Below, piece after piece: positions 29,797 through 44,333 of a DNA stretch of 64,000 bases. The DNA is from Heterodera schachtii (Eukaryota > Nematoda > Chromadorea > Rhabditida > Heteroderidae): positions 1,604,215 through 1,668,214 of the forward strand of contig SIJG01000008.1 in NCBI GenBank assembly GCA_023374025.1. Reading direction: 5' to 3'. Within the stretch, counting starts at the first letter, position 1; each line of letters begins with the position of its first letter. The position numbers and the translations under genes are program-made. Below the pieces are notes generated by a model that did not search any database, was not told the DNA's origin, and worked only from the letters and a program-made list of their open reading frames with translations.

Positions 29797-32700
29797 TCAT
29801 CTGCTGTTGTTGCTGTACCCATTCTGTCGTGCCGATGCGAATGCGCTGCCGCCGTTGTTGTTCAGCGACGGACTGTTGTTACTCGTCGCCGACGCGTCCA
29901 CCGGTCGCTGCTGCTGCTGCCGTTGCAAATGCTGTCCGATCATTTCGCACAGCTTCGCCCGCTTGAACCGTCGCGCCTCCTCAATTCCCAGCTCGAGCAG
30001 TTCACGGGCGCGCTTCCGTGACGACGGCGAAGTGCTGGCCGCCACCGCAGCGACGCGTTCCGCCAGCAGAGAATTCGCTACAAATTTACAATGAATGAAT
30101 GAAAATGAATTGCATGGATTATTATGGAGGAAGAGAGAATACCGTAAAATGAGTGAAAGTGAATTAGGTTACTGTAGCGAAAAGCAAAAAACCGAAAAGG
30201 ATCCAACAATGAGACACATCGGCATCTTTTGGTTTAATTACAATTTGTTTTCTCAAAATATTTATGTGTACAGATTTATTTATACCCCACCCCTACTGTC
30301 TCGTTCTCTTTCTGCAACTTTCTTTCTCTAACTGTGACAATGTCTCGTTTTCTCTACTTGTACGCTGTCCCTTACGCTGACTGCAACACACTCTCTCTCT
30401 CTCTTTTTTAAATTTTCTGTAGACTGTCTCTTTCTGTATTATCTTCTCTGATCGAAGCACTCTCGTTCTCTGACTGTAACACTCTCTCTCTCTCTCTGTA
30501 CCATGTCTCGTTGTCTGACCATAACACACTCTCTGTCTTCTCTTTCTCCGACTTTTTGTGTGCGCTTTTTGTGAAAGAAATAACTCAAAAATAAAGGAAA
30601 TAGAAGCTGAAAGAAGTGCACGAACAAGGGCCTTTCTGTCGAACAATGTGTCGAATTTGGCGCTGCTTCTCCAAAAGTTGGCACTCGGCCAGCGCAAACG
30701 GAGCGGCGGCGCCATTGGACGATGGTGGCAACGACGACGACGACGGAGGAGGAGACGCCGCTGCCGGAGTGATTTGTGCGATGCCAAAGCGCACTTCGGC
30801 CTCTTCCGGCACTGCAATTGGTCCTTCGTCCGCTGCCGTTGGTGCTGCTACTGCTTCGTCCCTCCACTGAATTCCGCCGTCGTTTTCTTCTTCGTCTTCC
30901 TCGTCCGCCATGCGCAACGGTGCCAACTCTTCGTCTAAGAATGCGGACGCCGTCTCCGCTGGTGCCGGTGTGCCGAGGGTGTTGGTTGCCACCGTGCCGT
31001 CAATGGTCGACGCCCGCAGCAAAGCAGTGGTGGTCGGCATTTCGTTAGACTCTAAAAAAACGGAAGGTAATTGGGGAATAATTGTTGCAAATGGATGGAT
31101 TCCAATGAAATCGGCCCGGTTTATGCAAAAATGATTTCTTTCCGCTAATTATTTGGTCATCCCCAATTCATGACCATTGGCTGTTGATGGTCCTTCTGTC
31201 GTTTCCGCAGTTACAGCCACCGCTTCGTCTGGACAAGAAGCAATCGAAGAGGAGCGTCGACGGCGCCTATTAAAAAAGTGAATTTGTGCCGAAATGTTGC
31301 GGCACCACTCACCGCCACATGGCCAAACGGTTCGCGTCGATTGGGCCGGGCCGTCGACGGGGCGGTCGGACGCTGGCGGCTGTTGTTGCCACGGTGCCCA
31401 CTTCAGACACTGCTCGACGCCGTCGCCCACTCCCACCGCTTGAAGCGCCACCTCCGTTGGAGGACGACGAAGACGGCACATCGGAGGAGGGCAATGCCGA
31501 AGTGCTGGCACCCGCGTTCATCTCGCCCACCTAAAAGGAAAGTGCCGGCGAGTTAAGCGTTGCATTGCCCAGTTGCAATTTCCGCACCTCGTCCGCAATG
31601 TACAGGTTGCTCTTCTTGTCCAGCTTGAATGGGTTGCCGAACGCGTGCGGTCGCGCCGCCTGCGGCTCCAACTCGCGCTTTGGGCCCAGTCCGATGGCGA
31701 TCAGCGACTTCACATAGTCCTCGTAGACGCCCATTTTGCTGATCGGCAGGCAGGCCAAATCCTCTTAATTTTCCAGAAATACACCGGATTCAATCGACAG
31801 GGATGGCACAACTCACCGACATGTTGCAGTTTGACTTTCTGTCCCGGGGGTCCGCCTTGGAACACGTGTACGTCCGCCCCGCACCCGTTGCCGCTGCTAC
31901 GCACTTGCTGCTCGAAGTTGATCCGCATTTTGTCCAGCTGGGCGCACAGATTGGTCCGTGGGATGTCGAAAGGGTTTTTGAACAGTTGCGAGGGCGGCAC
32001 AGCAACGGATGCCCCAGGCGATGACCATGCCGAAGACGGACAAGCGGAGGCGGACGGCACGAAAATGGTCAGATCGGCACCGACTGGAAGCGGCAACATT
32101 TGCTGCGGGGACTGCTGTTGTTGCGACTGCTGTGGGGACGGGAGAAGACCGAGCGCAGGCCGAAACGACGGCAATGGCAAAGCCTTGCCGAGCAGTGCAC
32201 GCGCCCGAGACAATTTGACCTGTGCGGGGGGGGGGGGGGTAAATTGGCTAAATGAAATTGTGGCATGGAAGGAGGGAATTTGGATTTGGCAAAAATGGAA
32301 GGCCAAGCCAAAAGACACGGAAAAGTGCGACATGAAAAGAAAACACTTACAAATGAGGCGGGGTTGGCACCGAACAAATTGACATTTGTCGGATCGCTCA
32401 GACACTTTTGCACCACAACGCTGGCAAACTCAAGTTCCTGATGAGAAAAGGAGGAACATATAACACAAATGCAACAAACAGAGAAAAGAGAATGGTCCGA
32501 TGGAAAACGGAGAAACAAAAAGAGAGACCGAACCAATGGAGGGAATGGCACAATTAGTTATCATTTAGCGATATTTTCCAAAAGTTACCGAATGGTAAAG
32601 CAATTAAAGCATGTTTGCAATTTTGGTGTCAATTGATGACCAATTTAGCCCGATTTGGTTAATTAATGTCCCGTTCCGTGGTCCAAAAACCGTCCCCCTC

Positions 32701-35700
32701 CTCCCCCACCTGTACGCCTTGCTGCTTCATCTTCGCGTGATGGGTGCCCAAGTTGATGTAGCCGTACAGTTTGGTGTTCGCCTCCTCCAGCGACGGAGGC
32801 GCAATTTTCAGACGGTTCAATTGCTTTTTCAGATACTAAACAAAAAGTGGGTGTAAAAGGGTGTCATGTTTTTGTGGCATTTCACTCACCGTGTAATAAT
32901 AGGGCGGGACGGTGTTCAAATATTTGTCAAAGCGTTGTTGGAAGGGGACGCTGGCGATCATTTCGGGCCCTTCTTTGGCCTGGGCCAACAGCGTGAGAAG
33001 GTCGGGGTAATTGTAAGGCATCACCAACAGATTGACGGTGGAGGAGGAGGACACCTTGAAAACGGGGGAATTGAATTTTTCAAAAATGGGAGGACGGTAA
33101 GAAATGGCGGAATAGGACAAAACACAGCCGGGAATAAATTTTTTTTAAAGTTGGCATTACTTAAAAATTTGCGCTTTTTGAAAATCATTAAATCCACTCT
33201 TTTGGTTTGCAATGATTGTTTTATGATGATGTCCAATCATCAAAATTTGTTCCCGGAGAGTTTTTGGGATCACTCTGATCATAAATATGGCATCTCTATT
33301 CATTAAACGCCTAATACCTAAGCTATAGTAATTTAAAAAACCGAAACCTTCGGATTAGGGATTTGAATTAACTAGACAATTATTAATCACTATTCCATGA
33401 GTATTTTTACCTTCAAATAGCCAAAGGGCAGCCCAATGCCCGGCTGTTTGAAGGACCCCTCGACGAACACCTGAAAATGGTAAGAAAATGCACTCAAATT
33501 CTGATGCAAAAAATTGAAACTTTCATTCTAAACATGAAAAGGCACAAGAATTTTGCGTTCATATTATTTTTATTTACAGACGCAATATAAAAATGCCAAA
33601 AAATGTTAAAAGTTTATCGATGTTGAAATTCACCCGCCCTTTCCTCCCCCCCCCCTTTTGGGCCCAAATTGTGATGACCTGCCAACAAAGGTTGGGCTCT
33701 CGTCGGCTGAGCATGTTTTGGACAAGCGGAGACGTGCTGTCCAACTCGTACTTGTCCAGCGGGAACTCGGGGTTGAACATCGGTTCCGCACGTTCGCAAC
33801 GGAACAGCACGACGGGGTGGGCAGAACGAGCGGGCAAAGAGTTTCTGAAGAGGGGAGGGAATTACTGAAAAATTGGGACCACTTCCCTGCCCAATTGTCC
33901 CATTTAGGTCCCCGAAAATCAAAAAATTCCCCCAATTGGTTAGTGATTTTTCCCCCTAAAGCTCATTGCTCCTGCCCACCTGACGGTGTCCGGCCAAAAC
34001 GCCTCGGGAATGGGCCAAAAACTTGGCCCCGTGTTCGGCTTGGCCTTGACCAGCACCAACGAATCTGTCCAGGAGGGGTCGACGCCACCGGCGCCAATTG
34101 CGCCCGCTGTGCCGTTGCCGTCCTTTCCCGCCTCGTTGTTCTGCTGTTGTTGTTGTGCGCAAACTGAATTTTAAAGTCCATTTGGGTTGGCATCATTGTG
34201 CCTCTTTGTCCTAACAATCAGCTGATTGGGCCGAAATTCTCTGTTTTTAGATGAAAATTTCGACGGTCGATTTTATTTTCGTAAACATTGGGGGAATACC
34301 TATTTACTTTTGACAAATTCACTTTTGTATTTCCTTTAATTAAGGTAATTTTAGAATCCCATTCAGTGCCGAGCCTTTCAGCAAACATTCGAAATTTTAC
34401 ATTTTTATAAAAATTGAGATTTATGAGTGGTGTACACCAAATTCGGTGCCATCATCGGCGCATGGGTCAGTCTCCGTCCCGTCCGTCTTGAATTCGAACC
34501 CCCCCCCCCCCCCCCACCAACCGGCGGTCGTTGGTGGTGGCGACGGGTCGGGCCCGTGCTGTCGGAAGCGGACGAACACGCCGTTGTGCTGAATGCGCTG
34601 CATAATGCAGTCAATGCATTGGAAAAGCATGCGATGGGAAGTGATGGCAAAGGAGCGACCTGAACTGGGGAAACAGTGGCAAATAAGGAAAAATTCAAAA
34701 ACAAAATTAAAGTGCCAAAAAATTCGGGAGGGGGGGGGGGAATTGACTGACAACAAAAGCCATGGCCCCATCAATCGGCCCAATTTTTGTCACAAGGATT
34801 TGTGTGTCTATTGTACAACAATTTCGCTCACTGACCGCCCATTTGCATGGCAAATGTCTCGGCAATGCTTCGGTCGGCCAATGGCACCGTTTGCTGTTGT
34901 TGGGCCTGAATGGCCGTGCCAATGGGCGCCGCGGCAGTGGACGATGACGACGGTCGCTGGTGGCCACCCAAACGCAGCACAATGGGAAACATGCGCTGGT
35001 CCCAGCGGAACGGTTCGGTAGTGAAGTCGTTGCCGACCAAAAGACGCGGTTTTGGCACTTGTGCCTAATGGGGGGGGGGGGGGGGGGAAGGTGTATAACC
35101 ATTGAAAAATGCGCCTAAGCTGGGATTTTAAAATTAATTTACCCCCCCCCCCGCCCATTTGTCCGTTTCTTTCTCGCAATTACCGCGGCGTCGCCCGTCG
35201 GCAGTTCGGAGCCGTCCACCACCGGCACAATGACCACATGTTCGGCATAACTGAAGGGGAAATGAGCGCTAAAAGGCACATCGGCAAATTTATCCACGAA
35301 ATTCACCTCGGAAAGCGGCCGAACCCGTAGTTTTCGATGCCGGCCCCTGCCCCGGTTTGCATTCGGTTGATGGTCAGCAGACGCATCACCGACTCGACGC
35401 TCTGCTCGAAGTTGGCCACCCCTTTGGCGCGCAGTCCCTTCAGCTGCTCGTTGAACACGCGTTGGCTCTCCTTCCAGCCGGACTGAACAAAGGGCAAAAA
35501 TTGGGAGGGGAAATGGGAAAAAAAGGGAAAGAAACCCATGGAAAAACCAAAGCAAATGGTTGGACTCCCTGAAAGCCATGGGCATCAAAAAGACGACAAA
35601 TAACCTTGATGTTGAACGGGTACTCCTCGAATGTCATCAGCATGTAACGGTCGCCGGAGGAGGCGGGGTCGCGTTGTCGCTGCTGAAAAAGGACAAATTA

Positions 35701-36005
35701 GGAAAATGATGGATTTGAGCAAATGTCCAAAATTCCATTCAGCGGCAGATAAAAGACGGTCAAAGGGTCCAAATTAATGCATTTAATGCCCTCATTTTCC
35801 CTCCTAATTAGCTGCTAATTGTATAAACAAACATTTCAATTTTTTTCCAATTTGGTCGCACTTTTTTCAATTGTTTCATTTATTTTTGTTTAACCTTTAA
35901 AAATTGTTCAACTGTCAGCCGTGCAAAGTCGAGCAGAGTTGTGCCCAAATATTGCTTTTGCATCATCGATGCGCTGGTGTCAATCAGAAAAACAATCACA
36001 GTCAT
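29797..36005 (-). CDS. dic-1: Integrator complex subunit 6 (INTS6/DICE1)
   Basis: Eighteen exons from 36005 (ATG) to 29797 (TGA), 1088 aa, all phases consistent: 36005-35895, 35682-35605, 35482-35307, 35250-35184, 35064-34836, 34659-34438, 34163-33980, 33844-33679, 33470-33411, 33054-32890, 32835-32710, 32437-32351, 32219-31817, 31763-31588, 31530-31313, 31266-31175, 31051-30626 and 30077-29797. INTS6 recruits PP2A to the Integrator complex at RNA polymerase II. The N-terminus is a VWA domain with FLIDTSASM (MIDAS), then YLGTTLLDFARLTVEQFLK and GDRYMLMTFEEYPFNIK. Further matches are PFRWDQRMFPIVLRL, FWPIPEAFWPD, FPLDKYELD, LLVMPYNYPDLLTLL, TVPPYYYT, NPFDIPRTNL, FGNPFKLDKKSNLY and the C-terminal helix EEARRFKRAKLCEMIGQHL. 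The middle is low-complexity (Ser, Gln, Pro). Two introns end in AAG. Confidence 0.95.
30295..30560. repeat. CTCTCT-rich imperfect tandem repeat in INTS6 intron 17
   Basis: Degenerate units of the form CTCTCGTTCTCTGACTGTAACA separated by CT dinucleotide runs, for example near 30390 and 30483. Confidence 0.75.
34499..34515. repeat. 17-base C run (sense G17) inside the INTS6 coding exon 6
   Basis: The run encodes consecutive Gly residues between AGWW and FEFKTDG. Reading frame is kept only with the length as given, since the downstream donor phase fits. Confidence 0.85.
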
Positions 36006-36149
36006 TTCGGACAAAAAAAAATCTGAGCTTTATGTATTCGGATGAGTTTCGGATCGCGAACAATAAGCATAATTAGGAACGGTTGCTTTTAAATCAACAC
36101 AAAAACTTTGAAAAAGCCCGAGACCAATGGGAAACCATTACTTAACTTT

Positions 36150-36450
36150 TTACTTTTTAAAGCAAAATTGGTACTTTTCGGTTTTGGGCCTACACCTCAA
36201 AATTTTTAAAAAGGTCAACGAGGGGCGGTACTTCCTACCATTCTATCATTTCCATAGCATAATTAACAGAGCGATAAAGGTCCTTTTTTTAATCAATTTT
36301 GCTTCATAATGTAACATTTATGCCCCAAAAATTCGCCCCTTGTTGACCTTTTTAAAAATTTTGAGGTGTAGGCCCAAAACCGAAAAGCACCGCATAATTT
36401 TGGTAGAATGGGGGGGGGGGGGTGAAGGGGGAAGTAAAAATATCATTTTT
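36150..36450. mobile_element. Inverted-repeat MITE downstream of a poly-G tract
   Basis: GTTTTGGGCCTACACCTCAA near 36181 and its complement near 36360 are the centres of arms of about 57 bases (36171-36226 and 36333-36388). The right part ends near a poly-G run at 36411. No target duplication was recognised. Confidence 0.72.
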
Positions 36451-37289
36451 ATGTGTGAACGCGCCGGTAAGTAGAAGTGAGCATCAGCAGAAATTTGGAG
36501 AAAAGGCTTTCTTTTTGTGTCATCCATTTTAATTTTATTTTGCGCAAATTTGGAAAACTTTGCTTTTTGGACGCACAAATTCAGCCGAGTGATCAGCTAC
36601 GACCGCCTTCCGTGCAACTAATATTCAGCCTCAAACAATTGCCAAGTTTTATGTGTATTTGGATTAATTTCAAATTCCAAACCATAAGAAGGTCATGGAC
36701 CATATGTGTTATTTGGTTATGGAGTGAAAGAAATTGAAAATGAAAAACATGTGGCGTAAAATGAAACGCCAAACATTCAAACATATTTTGATGTCTTTAC
36801 TTGGTTTCTACTGTATTGAATGCTTTCCAAAACAATTAAAATCATTTATTGTGTTAAAAAAATTAACATTTTCTCAAATTTTCATTTATTATTTTGTATT
36901 TATTAAATTACACATTTTGGAGTGATCGAATTTCTTTCGCAAATGTTTTTATGGACAAATGGTCGAATAAATTAATTTTCCATTTATTTTGCATATTCCA
37001 TATATTTCTTTCACAATTTCAACTCATTTCGACTGATTGCAAATTGCTCTCTTTCTCTGCTGCTGATTGCGTGTGCCGTCCATTTCCAAAATGCCTTTCT
37101 TTTTTCTGCCGACGACGACGGCACTTTCAATTTGCTTCGCGTTTTGCTGCCGCCCCCGCACAGTGCCGTTTTGTTACTGTGCGCCGCGCGGATCTCACAC
37201 ACGCGTTCCGCGACACAATGCGCGTCGCATTCCGCGTCATTCCGTCGCGCGTAATTTCTAATGATCAATTAAGAGCAGTTAATTGATTA

Positions 37290-40200
37290 TTAATTGGTGG
37301 CACTCTCTGCCCACCGATTAAATTTCCGCGCCATCGCCGGCTCCCGCTCAATGCGTTGTGCCACCGCGTTCCACGCCTCGGCACTCAGCTGCTCCATGCC
37401 GTACTCGGCTTTGGCCGTGTACAGCAACTCCCAGCGGGGCTTTTCCTCTTTTTCGGGCCCATCACCAAGGGCAGTCAAATTCAGAAAATAGTTCTTAAAT
37501 TTGGACCAATTTGAGAGTTGTTTGTTTTCCAACCACTCGTTAGTTTTAAGCAATTATCCGCGATAAAATTTAGAATTCGAATTTTTCGAGCATTTGACCT
37601 TGACTCTCGTAAAATATTCCTCAAAATGTCCTCATTTTGCGAGGTATTTCAAATGTTAAAAAAAGAACGATTCTCGCCTCAATGTCGAGAATGCGTCCGT
37701 CGCTTGGGCTGGCGACGTACACGCGGTAGGCGGGGTTCAGTCCGGCAAAAGTGGTCACGCTGGGCGCAACGTAAAGCACGGAAAGCGCGGGAGAGCTGGC
37801 GTTGTTCATGTCCTCGAAGAACAGACGGAAGGAACTGTTCAAAAAAACAAACAATTAAGGTTAAATGCATACACCCGGATAATATTGGGTAATAATAATT
37901 AGTGATGGAAGCAATTAAACGAATTACGAATCAATTAAATTAATTACGAATCAATTAAATTAATTACTCCGTGTGCGTGTGGCCAAAGAATTGTGCAGAA
38001 ATTGTACTCGCAAAACTGATGAAGTGCAAAATGATTAAAATGGAAATAATTTGCAAATTCGTTTTACCCCCCCCCCCCATTTGCCGGCGTTGAACCCACC
38101 GTGTGACAATGCGGTAATAGTTGCGGGACCAACTCTCCAAACATTCGTTGTCCCCGGGAGGGATGTGCGCCAGAATGTAGGCCGACTGTTTAAATGTTAA
38201 AATTAGCAATTAAATTAATTAATTAAGGAAGGCATCGTCCAACTCCTAATTGACTATTTTAAGCACGTCCAAATCGCTTTGAAGAGGGAAAGGCATCAAA
38301 ATGAATGCCAAACTCTGCTCACCTCGTCCGCTTTCTCTGCTGCCCATAATTGGTCGACCAGCCAACTCAGCGACCCGTCCGGGTCCGTCTGATTGATGTA
38401 AATGAACCTGGGACAGAAGAGAAAGCGAGGGTCAGTGATCGAAACCAAAGTGTAAAAGAATAGTAGAGACGCGAGAGAGCGTGGCAAAATGAGAGGACGG
38501 ACAGATTGAGAGCGATGAGAGATGACGACATTCCCCCCCCCCCCCCCCACTCCGTTAAGTGATGGCTTGTTCCCCGCTAATGGGAGATAGCCCGTTAATT
38601 TACCATAAATTTAATTAATTACGAATTATCTAATAAGACTCTGCCGATAACTTATCATACGACCACTCACATGTTCGTCTTTTCGCAGTATCCGTTGTTC
38701 AGTGAGATCAGTCGAATTCCGGGCAAAAGTGGCACCATATAAGAGCCACGACTGAAAGGTTAGGGGAGGGGGAATTTGGCCATTTACACCCTTTTAAAAT
38801 GAGTTTTATTATATACGATCCATTTTTATTTTATTTTTCCATTTCCATTTCCAATTTTATTTTCTTTATTTATTTTTTACTAAATGGCACTACGCTCCGC
38901 CTCTTTTGGCAGTCGCGCGGCGGTCCGTTGCACCGCGTCAACCATCGCGCGGTACATCCACTGGGGCCGGAACCGCTCCGGCACGAAATGGGGTGCGAAT
39001 GCGTTCACCGGTACGCCCTCGTGGTTGCCGAGGGTCCAAAAGACGGGCACAGTGTCAAAGTGACGACGGAGCAGCGCGGACAATTGGTCCAACTGGGACA
39101 AATGGCCCACACGGGAATACTCTAACAAAAAAGGCAGAAATTCATGGATGGAATTGCCGAAAGAAAGTCAAAGTCTGAGAAGGAGCCCGAGAATCTCGAG
39201 CAGTCCTTTGGCGCATTTACCCCAGTCGCGGTGGTCCATGTAATCGCCGGAAAGGAAAACAAAATCGATCTGAAAATGATTGTGAATTGGCCGGCCGGCA
39301 CATGCAGACAAAGGGCTCTTCTGTTCGGGAATCCCGAGGAAAGTTTCGGGAAATAAATTCCCGGCTTTTCCTTTTTTTGGACCAAAATAAAAATATTAAA
39401 TGTGAGTGCCTCGTGAGAGCGTTGGATGTGTTCCAGCATATTCTCCACTGTGCGCAGCTTAAAATCACGAAAAAACTTTTCGGAAATTCAGTTTTTCTTA
39501 ATTCATTCCCTTACCGGAATGTCACATTTGGCCAATGTGCCCCATTTGCCCGCGGGAATTCGAACTTTTGTCTGCCCTAAATACCAAAGCAAATGCAACA
39601 TGTCAATTTCGTTGGCCAATCACTCCGAGGGGTGCCAACCTGGCGATGCCCACTCCGTCCCATTCACACAGCACACCGGCTCAGAACAGTCCGCCTCCGT
39701 CCCGGGCGCGTACTTGCGGTCAAAGTGCAGGTCGCTCAACTGCAAAATGCGCAAAGGCCGTGCCGGCGGAAGCAAATTGAGGGCGGTGGTGTGATTTTCT
39801 GCCGGCGGCCGAGACAACTTTTTGGTGCCGTTGACTTTTGGCGGTAACGGCACTGTCCTTTGGTGTTGAGGTGATTGATTGATCAGCTTCAATGGTCCCT
39901 CTTCCTCCTCGACTTAGAGCAAATATTTCGCAATGTTTTTGATCGGATACCATTGATAACGAATATGATCAACGGAATTGAAAGTTGGTGGGATTTACAG
40001 ATATCCCGGTCCATCTCTGAAATCCTGATCCGATTTTTTCAAAAATTATGGTCTCTGCTCTTCCCGTCAACAGTTATAGATACGGTAGGTTACAGTAATG
40101 GGGTTATCACTACGTTTGCGACAACGTGTTCCGCTGTCCGACCGACTGACTGACCAATTCGTGCCGAATGGGTCCAACGGCGTGCCGCAATCGGTGACCA

Positions 40201-40685
40201 ATAGAGCGCAAAGTTGACCGGGACTGATCACGAGACGGCCCAGCACGTAGAGGAACTCTTCCCGGAACTGCGTGGTGATGCCATGGCACACGAACGAATC
40301 CGAGTCCGCAAAGTGACGGCACACAAAATCGGCAACACTCAAAATTCGGTCGGCCGTCGCATTTGTCTACAAAATGGTCATTCAAACGGACCGATCAAAA
40401 CTCGAAGGCGTAAAAGTTGGGCCGATTGATGGGACTGATCAGCGAAAAAACCACCTCATATAAAAGTCGAAGGAGTTCGACACCGCCGCGACACCCAAAG
40501 CATTTCCATGGAAAGGCTGAGAATGGGAGACAAAAAACAATTTAATGTGTAAATAAAGCCATTTGAGCATAGACAACACCATTTACTGCTGCTGGTGGTT
40601 GGAGTAGCAGTGCCGAAGTTGCGGAGAGAAGCAAAAAAGTGCCAATTCGAAGAGAAATGCCATCGAATGAGCGACGAAATGCCAT
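37290..40685 (-). CDS. asm: Acid sphingomyelinase
   Basis: About fourteen exons from 40685 to 37290, including 40685-40580, 40516-40455, 40366 to about 40163, a fourth ending 39640, 39576-39515, 39457-39410, 39269-39221, a long exon around 39120-38900, 38751-38671, 38407-38323, 38185-38100, 38015-37968, 37834-37669 and 37493-37290. The enzyme cleaves sphingomyelin to ceramide in lysosomes or outside the cell. A signal peptide (GTFLLLSATSALLL) precedes a saposin B region (KCFGCRGGVELLRLLYE, VCRHFADSDSFVCHG) and the calcineurin-like phosphodiesterase domain with metal ligands in LQLSDLHFDRKY, FLSGDYMDHRDWG, TLGNHEGVPVN, ILAHIPPGDNE and FFGHTHTE. The C-terminal block is YVAPSVTTFAGLNPAYRVY then WELLYTAKAEYG. 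One intron seems to use a GC donor, one splice join (exon 8 to 9) is uncertain, and two introns end in AAG. No inactivating change is seen at the metal ligands. Confidence 0.92.
37915..37968. repeat. Short AT direct repeat in an asm intron
   Basis: Two to three copies of AATTACGAATCAATTAAATT in tandem immediately downstream of an exon. Confidence 0.75.
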
Positions 40686-41302
40686 TTTTTACAAATAATA
40701 ATAAGCCGAAGCGATGGAACTAATTATATTTTAATTAATAATGTGAACATCAAAAAAAAAGTGAAAATGAACAGCAAACGGAAGAGAATTCAATATTTTG
40801 CTTATGCAAAGGAATTTGTAACCAAACCCATTAATGGTAATTATTAAATAATTAACCCCCAGATAAGAACCTAATTAGTGAAATTTTGATTAAAAAAAAA
40901 ACAAGAAAATTCAATTGGAATACATCCATTTGCTGGAAGGGAAACCCAATCATTCTGTCAAATTCCAACGCTCACAAACTCCCAATTCCGATCATTAATT
41001 GCGTAATTATGGGCGGACATCGCCCCTTCCGCGACTAATTAACCCCTCGGGGCGCTTTGCTCACATGTCGGACTGTGGCAGCAGACAAATGGGAGAGAGT
41101 AACAAAAACAACACTAACAACTGACGCCTGTCGCATCGCAGGCCTTTTTTGTCGTTTGCACCGCATTTAGCCCTCGTGTTAAAAAATCAATTTTATAAAC
41201 CGAACATTCATACACAAAACAGGAGTAAAATATGTAGAGTCATCAGCAAAAAACATAAAAAAAGCTTTTCAAAATATCATTTGCGTCCATTTGGATGTTT
41301 GT
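40686..41302. other. Intergenic region between asm and histone H4
   Basis: AT-rich; contains the asm promoter side and the sequence beyond the H4 3' end. No gene recognised. Confidence 0.4.
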
Positions 41303-41318
41303 GGCCCTAAAGAGGGCC
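41303..41318 (-). promoter_or_regulatory. Histone 3' stem-loop of H4
   Basis: On the minus strand GGCCCT-CTTT-AGGGCC lies 48 bases after the H4 stop, a perfect 6-bp stem with 4-base loop flanked by ACGG and CACAA. This is the processing signal of replication-dependent histone mRNA. Confidence 0.92.
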
Positions 41319-41365
41319 GTTTGGGATTGTTTTTTGAATGAAGTTCTCTTCCGTCACCGTTCTGC

Positions 41366-42515
<1,150 letters not shown>

Positions 42516-42910
42516 TTTAGCACAGTTTAGTTGAATGGAAAGCAGACAGAAAACGAATGAAAGAAGAAAAGTGAAGCGAAGGCAGCGCTTGGCGTCCTTT
42601 TTATGTAAGGGAAAAGCGCGGGAAGCGAAGTGCAGGCACACGGCGATGACTTTTCGTGTCGAAAATAAAACTTTGAAAATGCCCCCCTCTTTTTCTCTAA
42701 CTCATCGGTTCTCTCTCAATTCCTTTCTCTGCGCTCCCTTTCAACTTGCTTAGTGTCTGCCTTTGGGTGGGCGTTCCCTCTCCAAATGGCACATAAAAGG
42801 GACGCCTTTCAGCTCATTCCCCACTTTCGCCATTTGAAAGCAACGCATTTGTTTCACCCAGCGCACACTTCTCTCTCTCCAATTTCTTCTCTTCTTTTGA
42901 CAATAACAAA
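42516..42910. promoter_or_regulatory. Bidirectional H4/H2B promoter
   Basis: The 395-base spacer separates two divergent histone starts. It carries mirrored TATA-like boxes: CATAAAAGGGACGCC on the plus strand near 42791 (about 110 bases before the H2B ATG) and CATAAAAAGGACGCC on the minus strand near 42592-42606 (about 80 bases before the H4 ATG). Each probably directs one gene. Confidence 0.75.
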
Positions 42911-43454
<544 letters not shown>

Positions 43455-43502
43455 TGATGCGACGGTGCTGGCGATGAAATGAAACCCAAAATTATCCCAA
43501 AC

Positions 43503-43518
43503 GGCCCTCTTTAGGGCC
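43503..43518 (+). promoter_or_regulatory. Histone 3' stem-loop of H2B
   Basis: GGCCCTCTTTAGGGCC, a perfect 6-bp stem and 4-base loop, same sequence and same distance from the stop as in H4. Confidence 0.92.
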
Positions 43519-43691
43519 ACAAGCACCCAAATGGACGGATATGTTTTTCGAAAAGCTTGCTTTTGCATTTTCTTTTGTTTGAATAAATTTGGAAATAATT
43601 GAAATTCTTCTTCTTTGGGTATTCCTCTTGCATTTTTAGAGTTGGGGTGGGGGCGAGAGGTCGTTCGAATCCAAAACTGAAAAGACCAAAA

Positions 43692-44311
43692 CAAATTTGG
43701 GCAAAGGTGTAGATCATTGGTCCCGAAATTTTTTAATTTAATTTTATTTTTTGAAAATTTTTTAAACAACTTTTCTAGGGGTGTTTTGAGGCGCTGAGAA
43801 CGAATCCGGCCTTTATTTCGACCAATTCCGAATCCCTAACCCGAACTCGCACATTTTTTGAGAATTTATTTTTAATTTTTTTTAAGTTTCTCTTAAAACA
43901 TTGTTTTTAGTGTTTTCAGGGTTGTTAATTTTAGTCAAAAACCATTTAAAAACCAAAACATGGTCATTCTGTAAAGATACGAATATAAAAGTGAATTTTG
44001 ATAAGTTTGAATTTTCGATTTTTTGTTCGAGTTCGGGTCCGGTATTCGGAATTGGTCAAAATGAATGTCAGATTCGTGATCAGCAACCCCGAAAACACTA
44101 AAAACAATGTTTTAAGAGAAACTTAAAAATAAATAAAAAACAAATTCTCAAAAATGTACGAGTTCGGGTTAGGGATTCGGAATTGGTCGAAATAAAGGCC
44201 GGATTCGTTCTCAGCGCCTCAAAACACCCCTAGAAGTGTTTAAAAATTTTCAAAAAAAAAATTAAATTAAAAAATTTCGGGACCAATGATCTACACCTTT
44301 GCCCAAATTTG
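43692..44311. mobile_element. Long foldback element beside H2B
   Basis: Arms of about 230 bases: CAAATTTGGGCAAAGGTGTA at 43692 is matched by TACACCTTTGCCCAAATTTG ending at 44311, and the arms share GCGCTGAGAACGAATCCGGC (near 43791) and its complement (near 44193). It contains three copies of the CCCTAACCCGAA / GATTCGTGATCAGC core. No target duplication found. Confidence 0.83.
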
Positions 44312-44333
44312 CTTATCTTTGTCACGTCTTAAG

